DNA from: CAHJXF01 sp039936235 | GTDB taxonomy: Bacteria > Pseudomonadota > Gammaproteobacteria > Burkholderiales > Burkholderiaceae_D | Direction: 5' to 3' | Assembly: GCA_039936235.1 (NCBI GenBank) | Contig: JBDTIS010000049.1 | Location: forward strand, 1 to 11,463 | DNA length: 11,463 nucleotides | The notes under the pieces: generated by a model | Told to the model about the DNA's origin: nothing | What the model saw: the letters and a program-made list of their open reading frames with translations, nothing else | Databases searched by the model: none | In this document: positions 5,911 to 11,463 of the stretch, one piece after another | Layout of the letters: every line of letters begins with the position of its first letter | Numbering within the stretch: position 1 is the stretch's first letter | Position numbers and translations under genes: made by a program

Positions 5911-7695
5911 ATGGGCTTCACCCTGCACGGGATTCCGGTCTCGCGCGGTATCGTCATCGGCCGCGTGCACCTGCTCGCGTCGGCCGCGCTCGAGGTTCCC
6001 CACTACCTGATGATGCCCGGCCAGATCGACGACGAGGTCGCGCGCCTCGACGAGGCCATCGCCACCGTCGTCAACGAGCTCTACCAGTTGCAGTCCGAAC
6101 TGCCGGCCAGCGCCCCGGCCGAGTTTGCCGCCCTGGTCGACCTGCACCGCCTGATCCTGCAGGACCCGCTGCTTTCCGAAGAGCCGGCACGTCTCGTCCG
6201 CGAGCGGCGCTACAACGCGGAGTGGGCGCTGACTACTCAGTTGCAGGCCGTGGTGGAACAGTTCGAGGAAATGGACGACGAGTACATCGCGTCGCGCCGG
6301 GCCGACGTCGAGCAGGTCGTCGAGCGCGTCCTGAAGCTCCTCACCGGCTCGGCGAATTCGCTGACGATGGTCGCCGACGAGGCCGATGCCGCGCGACGGA
6401 ACGGCAACGGCGAGGACTTCGAGCCGATGATCGTGATCGCGCACGACATTGCGCCGGCCGACATGCTGCAGTTCAAGAAGAAAGTCTTCGCCGGCTTCGC
6501 GACCGACCTCGGCAGCCTCACTGCGCACACCGCCATCCTCGCGAAGAGCCTCGATATCCCTGCTGTGGTCGGCCTCGGGCAGGCGTCGCGACTGCTGCAT
6601 CAGGATGAGTGCGTGATCGTCGACGGCGAGGCCGGCGTGCTGATCGTCGATCCGAGCCCGATCGTTCTCGACGAATACCGGCTTCGCAAACGCGACCTCG
6701 AGCTCGCCAACGAGAAGCTCAAGCGCCTCGCGCGGATGCAGACGCGGACGCTCGACGACGTCGCGATCGAGCTGTACGCCAACATCGAGTTGCCCGACGA
6801 CTGCGACTTCGCCAACGAGGTCGGCGCTACCGGCATCGGCCTGTACCGCACCGAGTTCCTGTTCATGACGCGCGACTCGATGCCCGACGAGGAAGAACAG
6901 TTCGAGGCCTATCGACGCGTCGTCACGGCCATGACCGGACGCCCGGTGACGATCCGCACGCTCGACATCGGCGCCGACAAGACGCCGAACGCCGCGCGAC
7001 TCGCATTCGGCGACGGCGTCTTCAACACGACCAATCCTGCGCTCGGCCTGCGTGCGATCCGCTTCTGCCTGGCCGAGCCGCAGATGTTTCTCGTGCAGTT
7101 GCGGGCGATCCTGCGGGCCAGCGCGTTCGGACCGGTCAAGCTGCTGATCCCGATGATCGCGCACCCGCAGGAGGTCGACTCGGCGCTGGTGCTGATCGCG
7201 ACCGCCAAGGGCCAGCTCGACGCGCGCGGCATCGCGTACGACCACGACATGCCGGTCGGCGGGATGATCGAGATCCCGGCCGCGGCGCTGAGCCTCGCGA
7301 TGTTCGCGAAGCGTCTCGACTTCTTCTCCATCGGCACCAACGACCTGATCCAGTACACGCTCGCGATCGACCGCACCGACAACGCGGTCGCGCACCTGTA
7401 CGACCCGCTGCATCCGGCGGTGCTGCAGCTGATCGCGCAGGTGATCGCGTCGGCCAATCGCCTCGGCGTCCCGGTGTCGGTGTGCGGCGAGATGGCCGGT
7501 GACCCGATGCTGGCGCGGCTGCTGCTCGGCCTCGGGCTGCGTCAGTTCTCGATGCATCCGGCGCAGCTGCTCGCGGTCAAGTACGAGGTGCTGCGCTCCG
7601 ACGTCGCGGCCTGCGAGTCGCTCGCCAAGAAGATCCTGTCGGCCGGCGAGCCCGATCGCATCCGGGTGCTGGTCGACCGGCTGCGGGCGGCCTGA
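5911..7695 (+). CDS. ptsI: PTS Enzyme I (phosphoenolpyruvate-protein phosphotransferase)
   Basis: A 594-residue Enzyme I that moves phosphate from PEP to its own active-site His and then to HPr. The N-terminus FTLHGIPVSRGIVIGRVHLL is typical of betaproteobacterial EI and supports the ATG at 5911. The HPr-binding helical part covers about 30-150. The phosphohistidine is His206 in DLGSLTAHTAILAKSLDIPAVVG, where the usual GGxTSH is replaced by GSLTAH. The PEP-binding barrel is complete: LYRTEFLFM (311-319), LDIGADKTPN (351-360), NPALGLRAIRF (375-385), GMIEIPAAAL (451-460), GTNDLIQYTLAIDRTDN (475-491) and the catalytic Cys525 in SVCGEMAGDP (523-532). It is about 19 residues longer than E. coli EI (575), partly through an insert near 155-170 rich in Asp/Asn/Gly. 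There is no GAF domain, so this is EI and not the PtsP paralogue. It is the last gene of the gsh-pts block. Confidence 0.96.
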   Translation: MGFTLHGIPVSRGIVIGRVHLLASAALEVPHYLMMPGQIDDEVARLDEAIATVVNELYQLQSELPASAPAEFAALVDLHRLILQDPLLSEEPARLVRERRYNAEWALTTQLQAVVEQFEEMDDEYIASRRADVEQVVERVLKLLTGSANSLTMVADEADAARRNGNGEDFEPMIVIAHDIAPADMLQFKKKVFAGFATDLGSLTAHTAILAKSLDIPAVVGLGQASRLLHQDECVIVDGEAGVLIVDPSPIVLDEYRLRKRDLELANEKLKRLARMQTRTLDDVAIELYANIELPDDCDFANEVGATGIGLYRTEFLFMTRDSMPDEEEQFEAYRRVVTAMTGRPVTIRTLDIGADKTPNAARLAFGDGVFNTTNPALGLRAIRFCLAEPQMFLVQLRAILRASAFGPVKLLIPMIAHPQEVDSALVLIATAKGQLDARGIAYDHDMPVGGMIEIPAAALSLAMFAKRLDFFSIGTNDLIQYTLAIDRTDNAVAHLYDPLHPAVLQLIAQVIASANRLGVPVSVCGEMAGDPMLARLLLGLGLRQFSMHPAQLLAVKYEVLRSDVAACESLAKKILSAGEPDRIRVLVDRLRAA

Positions 7696-7778
7696 TCCGC
7701 GCGACCCGGGCGACCGCGTCAGGTCCGTCGATGGATAGCTCCGCGCCGGCGATGCGGCCGTGACTCGAGGCTGATGCG

Positions 7779-8462
7779 ATGCGCGTGCTGCTCGTCGAAG
7801 ACGACGCGATGATCGGGGCCTCCGTCCGTGCCGGACTGCGGCAGGAGGGCTTCGCGATCGACTGGGTCACCGATGGCGGCGCCGCCGAGAACGCGCTGAA
7901 GGTCAGGCACGGCGCGGATGCCTACGACCTCGTGCTGCTCGACCTCGGGCTGCCGAAGAAGTCCGGACTCGACGTGCTGCGCAGCCTGCGTGGGCGCGGT
8001 GACGCGGTGCCGGTGCTGATCATGACGGCGCGCGACGCGGTCGCCGATCGCGTCGCCGGACTCGATGCCGGCGCCGACGACTATCTGGTCAAACCTTTCG
8101 ATCTCGACGAGCTCGCCGCGCGCGTCCGCGCGCTGCATCGTCGGCGCAGCGGCCGCGCCGAGACGTTGCTGCGCCACGTCTTCGGCGACGACACGATCAC
8201 CGTCGATCCGGCGCGTCGCCAGGTCCGCCGCAACGGCGCCGCGGTCGCGCTTTCGTCGCGCGAGTTCGCGGTCCTCGAGGCGCTTCTCGAGCGTGCCGGC
8301 GCCGTGCTGTCCCGCGCGCAACTCGAGGAGAAACTCTATGGCTGGGACGAGGAGCCGGGCAGCAACACGATCGAGGTCTACGTGCACGGTCTGCGCAAGA
8401 AGCTCGGTGCCGAACTGATCCGCAATGTGCGCGGCGTCGGCTATACGATCGTGAACCGATGA
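7779..8462 (+). CDS. qseB: Two-component response regulator, OmpR/PhoB class, QseB-like
   Basis: A 227-residue DNA-binding response regulator. The receiver domain (1-116) has the acidic pair Glu7/Asp8/Asp9, phospho-acceptor Asp55 (LVLLDLGLP), Thr83 (LIMTARD) and Lys105 (DDYLVKPFD), all intact. The C-terminal winged helix (about 130-227) includes SSREFAVLEALLERAGAVLS, EEKLYGWDEEPGSNTIEV (close to the QseB wing/recognition region), and IRNVRGVGYTI. These wHTH features place it in the QseB/PmrA branch. The start has an SD (GAGG, 7767-7770) 8 nt upstream. The kinase gene starts 7 nt after its stop, so they are one unit. There is no CTTAAG-type box in the 83 nt upstream, so direct autoregulation at this start is not obvious; a perfect box lies downstream in front of degP. 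The name QseB is by similarity; the signal is unknown. Confidence 0.92.
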   Translation: MRVLLVEDDAMIGASVRAGLRQEGFAIDWVTDGGAAENALKVRHGADAYDLVLLDLGLPKKSGLDVLRSLRGRGDAVPVLIMTARDAVADRVAGLDAGADDYLVKPFDLDELAARVRALHRRRSGRAETLLRHVFGDDTITVDPARRQVRRNGAAVALSSREFAVLEALLERAGAVLSRAQLEEKLYGWDEEPGSNTIEVYVHGLRKKLGAELIRNVRGVGYTIVNR

Positions 8463-8469
8463 TGACGTC

Positions 8470-9840
8470 ATGGTGCTGATTCCCTCGTTCTTCCGGGCCG
8501 ACAGTTCGATCCAGCGGCGGCTGCTGTTCTCGATGATCGCGGTCGTCGTAGCCGGCATCGCGGTGACCGGCGTCGTCGTCTACCGCCAGGCGCGCGAGGA
8601 GGCGAACGCGCTGTTCGACCAGCAGTTGCAGCAGCTCGCGCAGGCCTACCCGGTACGCGCCTATGGGGCGCTCGCGCCGCAGGCGCCGGGTGCGCCGCGG
8701 CCACCCGAGGACGTCGTGGTCCGTATCTGGAACCGCTTCGGCGTGTTCGTCTACAGCTCGCATCCGGACGTGGCGCTGCCGGCGAGCGCGCAACTCGGGC
8801 TGACGACGGTCGCGACGCCACGCGGTGACTGGCGGGTGTTCGCGGTACTGGTCGACGAGAGCCTGCTGCTCGAAGTCGCGCAGCCGATGCGCGTGCGTAG
8901 CGCGCTCGCGGCCGAGGTCGCGTTCCGGACCGTGCTGCCGCTGCTGATCCTGCTGCCGATCCTCGCCGGACTGCTATGGTGGGTCGTAGGGCGCGGCCTG
9001 GCGCCGTTGCGGCGCGTCGCCGCCGAGGTCGGTGCGCGTCGGCCCGAGGCGCTCGAACGGTTGTCAGAGGACGCGCTGCCGCAGGAGGTCGCGCCGCTCG
9101 TCGCGTCGCTGAACCGGCTGCTGGCCGATCTCGCGATCGCGCGCGATGCGCAACGTGCGTTCATCGCCGATGCCGCCCATGAACTGCGGACGCCGCTGAC
9201 CGCGCTCCAGTTGCAGCTGCAGGTGGTCGAGCGCGCCGACGATCCGAACGACCGTGCCGACGCATTGAACGCCTTGCGCGACGGGCTGCTGCGCGCGTCG
9301 CGACTGGTCGAGCAGCTGCTCGCACTGGCGCGCGCCGAGCCGGATGCGGCGCCGGCGTCGACAGGGGCGGTGACCCGCGTGGACCTCGACGCGCTGGTGC
9401 GCGAGGCGGTTTCGCTGCAGGTGCGGCTTGCGCACGACCGGGGCATCGATCTCGGCGTGGATGGCGACGAACGCGACGTCGTCGCGGTCGACGGCGATCG
9501 CGACGCGTTGTTCACGCTGCTCGGCAACCTGATCGACAACGCGCTGCGCTACACGCCGCGCGGCGGCCGGGTCGACGTCGGCGTCGAGAGGACCGCCGAT
9601 GCGGTCGCGCTGTCGGTACGCGACGACGGACCGGGCATCTCGCCGGCCGAACGCGAGCGCGTGTTCGATCGCTTCCACCGCGGCGATGCCGCGCGGGCCG
9701 CCGGTGACACGCGCGGCAGCGGGCTCGGCCTCGCGATCGTCAAGCGGATCGCCGACCGCCACGGCGCTCGTGTGACGCTTCACCCGGGCCCCGACGGCAG
9801 GGGGCTTTCGATCCAGATCGCGTTTCCGCTACCGACTTAA
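8470..9840 (+). CDS. qseC: Sensor histidine kinase, QseC-like
   Basis: A 456-residue inner-membrane sensor kinase, near the 449 residues of E. coli QseC. It has a first membrane segment at about 18-38, a periplasmic sensor region of roughly 115 residues with the helical LFDQQLQQLAQAY, a second membrane segment at about 154-173, then a cytosolic HisKA/HATPase_c module. The phospho-acceptor is His237 in FIADAAHELRTPLTALQLQL; the N-box is LLGNLIDNALRYTP (350-363); the G1 box is DDGPGIS (385-391); the F-box is VFDRFHRG (398-405); the G2 box is GSGLGLAIVK (416-425). All are intact. The ATG at 8470 has no clear SD, and translation is probably coupled to the response regulator gene 7 nt upstream. 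The stop codon TAA lies inside the first CTTAAG half-site of the element before degP. Ligand specificity cannot be read from the sensor region. Confidence 0.93.
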   Translation: MVLIPSFFRADSSIQRRLLFSMIAVVVAGIAVTGVVVYRQAREEANALFDQQLQQLAQAYPVRAYGALAPQAPGAPRPPEDVVVRIWNRFGVFVYSSHPDVALPASAQLGLTTVATPRGDWRVFAVLVDESLLLEVAQPMRVRSALAAEVAFRTVLPLLILLPILAGLLWWVVGRGLAPLRRVAAEVGARRPEALERLSEDALPQEVAPLVASLNRLLADLAIARDAQRAFIADAAHELRTPLTALQLQLQVVERADDPNDRADALNALRDGLLRASRLVEQLLALARAEPDAAPASTGAVTRVDLDALVREAVSLQVRLAHDRGIDLGVDGDERDVVAVDGDRDALFTLLGNLIDNALRYTPRGGRVDVGVERTADAVALSVRDDGPGISPAERERVFDRFHRGDAARAAGDTRGSGLGLAIVKRIADRHGARVTLHPGPDGRGLSIQIAFPLPT

Positions 9841-9852
9841 GGGTCACTTAAG
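9836..9852 (+). promoter_or_regulatory. PmrA/QseB-type operator, perfect CTTAAG-N5-CTTAAG repeat
   Basis: CTTAAG at 9836-9841 and CTTAAG at 9847-9852 are separated by GGTCA, giving an 11-bp repeat period, one helical turn. This fits the known PmrA box YTTAAK-N5-YTTAAK at every fixed position; PmrA and QseB regulators are close relatives. The repeat is one base longer on the left (ACTTAAG at both sites). It lies directly upstream of degP, starts inside the stop codon region of the kinase gene, and ends 10 bp before a -10-like hexamer, the spacing expected when an OmpR/PhoB-class activator replaces the -35. I saw no other TTAA pair of this kind in this GC-rich window. Confidence 0.65.
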
Positions 9853-9862
9853 TTTCGCGTCC

Positions 9863-9868
9863 TAGACT
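9863..9868 (+). promoter_or_regulatory. Candidate -10 element of the degP promoter
   Basis: TAGACT (four of six with TATAAT) sits 10 bp after the CTTAAG repeat, and no good -35 hexamer is present other than the repeat itself. This is the arrangement of an activator-dependent class II promoter. The resulting leader of about 80 nt would end at the degP start codon, which has an SD (GGAG, 9943-9946) 7 nt upstream. Confidence 0.45.
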
Positions 9869-9953
9869 CCGCCGGGTTAGTCAGCGCAATCCGCGACTCT
9901 GGGGTCCAGACGCCGCCGGAAGCGTTCCCCTCTTACCTGCCTGGAGTGCTTCT

Positions 9954-11463
9954 ATGCAACTGAACCGTATGGTCAAGAACCTCGTCCTCGCCGGTGTGCT
10001 CGGTGGCGCAGGCTTCGCGCTCGCCAAGTTCGAAATGCCGATCGTCAATCCGGCGGTCGCGGCGGTCGAAGCGCCGACCGCCCAACCGATGGTACCGACC
10101 GCGTCGGTCGCGCAGCAGATCGCGACGCCGCAGGTCGCGTTGCCCAATTTCACCGGTCTCGTCCAGCGCTACGGCCCGGCCGTGGTCAACATCACGGTCA
10201 CGCAGCGCGCGTCGAAGACCAGCATGAACATGCGTCGCCAGCAGGCCATGCCGAACGGCGACGACGACAGCGATCCGTTCAGCCAGTTCTTCCGCGGCAT
10301 GCCGTTCGGCCCGAACGGCGCGCATCCGCAGATCCCGCGCGACGGCGTGATCCAGCGCGGCCTCGGCTCGGGCTTCATCGTCAGCTCCGACGGCTACATC
10401 ATGACGAACGCGCACGTCGTCGACGGCGCGACCGAGGTCACGGTCAAGCTGACCGATCGCCGCGAGTACAAGGCCAAGGTCATCGGCAGCGACAAGAAGA
10501 GCGACATCGCCGTCATCAAGATCGACGCGAAGAACCTGCCGGTCGTCTCGGTCGGTAGCGCCGATCGCGTCGCAGTCGGCGAGTGGGTTGTCGCGATCGG
10601 CTCGCCGTTCGGCTTCGACAACACCGTCACGGCGGGCATCGTGTCTGCCAAGGCGCGTTCGCTGCCGAGCGATAACTTCACGCCGTTCATCCAGACCGAC
10701 GTGCCGGTCAACCCCGGCAATTCGGGAGGGCCGCTGTTCAATCTGAACGGCGAGGTGGTCGGCATCAACTCGCAGATCTTCTCGCGCACCGGCAGCTTCG
10801 CCGGCATCTCCTTCGCGATCCCCATCGACTACGCGTACAACGTGGCCGAGCAGATCATCAAGACCGGGCACGTGACGCGCGGGCGCATCGGCGTGGCGAT
10901 CACCAACGTGACGCGTGACCTGGCCGACAGCCTCGGGCTCGCCAGAGCGCAGGGTGCCGCGGTGAGCAGCGTGGAAGACGCCTCCCCGGCCGCCAAGGCG
11001 GGCCTCGAGGCGGGCGACGTGATCCTCAGGATCGACGGGCGCGTCATCGAGGGCTCGGCGGACCTGTCGCGCACGATCCGCAGCGTGAAGCCCGGCACGC
11101 GCGTGATGGTGAACGTGTGGCGCAACGGCAAGACGCGCGACGTCCCCATCACCGTCGCCGAGTTCAAGGACGACCAGGCGGCGCCGGTGGGCGCCAAGGG
11201 CGCGCAGAAGAAGGAAGCCAAGCCCGGCAAGCTCGGGCTCGCGGTGGCCGACCTCACGGCCGACCAGAAGAAGGCGCTCAAGGTGACGGGCGGGGTGCTG
11301 GTCGAAGCGGTCGAGGGGGTCGCGAGCAACAGCGGCATCGAACCCGGCAACGTGATCCTGCGCGTGAACAACACCGACGTCGCCAACGTGAAAGCATTCA
11401 ACGATGCGCTCGCCAAGGTGGAGCCGAAGAAGCCGGTGGCGTTCCTGGTGCGCGACGAGAACG
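9954..11463 (+). CDS. degP: Do/DegP-family periplasmic serine protease (MucD-like), 3' end outside window
   Basis: The frame is open from the ATG at 9954 to the window edge (503 codons seen). This is an HtrA-type protease/chaperone that removes misfolded envelope proteins in the periplasm. The N-terminus has a hydrophobic export signal (VKNLVLAGVLGGAGFALA), possibly cleaved near AVAA (residues 35-38). The trypsin-like domain shows the catalytic triad His154 (TNAHVVDG), Asp184 (KSDIAVIK) and Ser257 (NPGNSGGPLF), with GLGSGFIVSSDGYI (136-149) before it. An LA-loop-like segment rich in Met, Asp, Gln and Phe (about 91-125) precedes it. PDZ1 covers about 307-403 (GRIGVAI to ITVAEF), then a Lys/Ala linker, then PDZ2 from about 424, nearly complete at the edge. 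Synonymous codon choice changes sharply near residue 296 (see findings). The start has an SD (GGAG). Position after the QseBC-like pair and its CTTAAG box suggests control by that system. Confidence 0.95.
   Translation, partial: MQLNRMVKNLVLAGVLGGAGFALAKFEMPIVNPAVAAVEAPTAQPMVPTASVAQQIATPQVALPNFTGLVQRYGPAVVNITVTQRASKTSMNMRRQQAMPNGDDDSDPFSQFFRGMPFGPNGAHPQIPRDGVIQRGLGSGFIVSSDGYIMTNAHVVDGATEVTVKLTDRREYKAKVIGSDKKSDIAVIKIDAKNLPVVSVGSADRVAVGEWVVAIGSPFGFDNTVTAGIVSAKARSLPSDNFTPFIQTDVPVNPGNSGGPLFNLNGEVVGINSQIFSRTGSFAGISFAIPIDYAYNVAEQIIKTGHVTRGRIGVAITNVTRDLADSLGLARAQGAAVSSVEDASPAAKAGLEAGDVILRIDGRVIEGSADLSRTIRSVKPGTRVMVNVWRNGKTRDVPITVAEFKDDQAAPVGAKGAQKKEAKPGKLGLAVADLTADQKKALKVTGGVLVEAVEGVASNSGIEPGNVILRVNNTDVANVKAFNDALAKVEPKKPVAFLVRDEN

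Noticed and set aside
5857..7557. Long open frame on the - strand opposite ptsI (566 codons)
   Set aside because: Same signature: charged, low-complexity translation without motifs, mirroring the codon bias of ptsI.
8462..8471. Perfect 10-bp palindrome ATGACGTCAT at the regulator/kinase junction
   Set aside because: It is made of the end of one gene and the start codon region of the next; no promoter context is visible, and a palindrome this short is expected by chance in several kilobases.
9898..9910. Small stem TCTGG/CCAGA in the degP leader
   Set aside because: Only five pairs with a 3-nt loop and no conserved setting; too weak to call.

Overview
This window looks like chromosomal DNA of a high-GC betaproteobacterium (Burkholderiales/Rhodocyclales type). 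The reasons are strong G/C preference at third codon positions, a TorF-type porin beside glnK-amtB, the ATP-grasp 'proteobacterial' type of glutamate-cysteine ligase, and the compact block gshA-gshB-EIIA-HPr-EI, an order I associate with Ralstonia/Burkholderia-like genomes. I cannot name a genus. All genes read on the + strand. I see no mobile element, RNA gene, CRISPR array or long non-coding stretch.

Layout. (1) 2-436 is the C-terminal part of an outer-membrane TorF-like porin, followed by a strong hairpin. (2) 584-2528 holds glnK and amtB, the PII signal protein and the ammonium channel it gates. The 147-nt gap before glnK holds three successive hairpins, and amtB ends in a perfect 10-bp hairpin. 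(3) 2764-7695 is a dense block: gshA and gshB (both steps of glutathione synthesis), then an EIIA-Man-type PTS protein, HPr and Enzyme I. The PTS set has all its phospho-acceptor residues (EI His206, HPr His15, EIIA His9) and HPr also keeps Ser46, but there is no sugar permease here, so a regulatory PTS is likely. (4) 7779-9840 is a QseB/QseC-like two-component system. (5) 9954 to the window edge is a DegP/MucD-type periplasmic protease, cut off in its second PDZ domain.

How they work together. Nitrogen uptake (GlnK-AmtB), glutathione synthesis and the PTS relay are neighbouring physiological modules. The clearest regulatory link is between the two-component system and the protease. Directly between them, overlapping the kinase stop codon, is a perfect CTTAAG-N5-CTTAAG direct repeat that fits the PmrA/QseB-type operator, 10 bp before a -10-like TAGACT. 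This suggests that the response regulator controls the envelope protease gene.

I found no clear sign of a wholly new system. The items most worth a second look are the CTTAAG operator, an abrupt change in synonymous codon choice inside degP near 10840, the hairpin-filled leader before glnK, and the non-standard phosphohistidine motif of Enzyme I.
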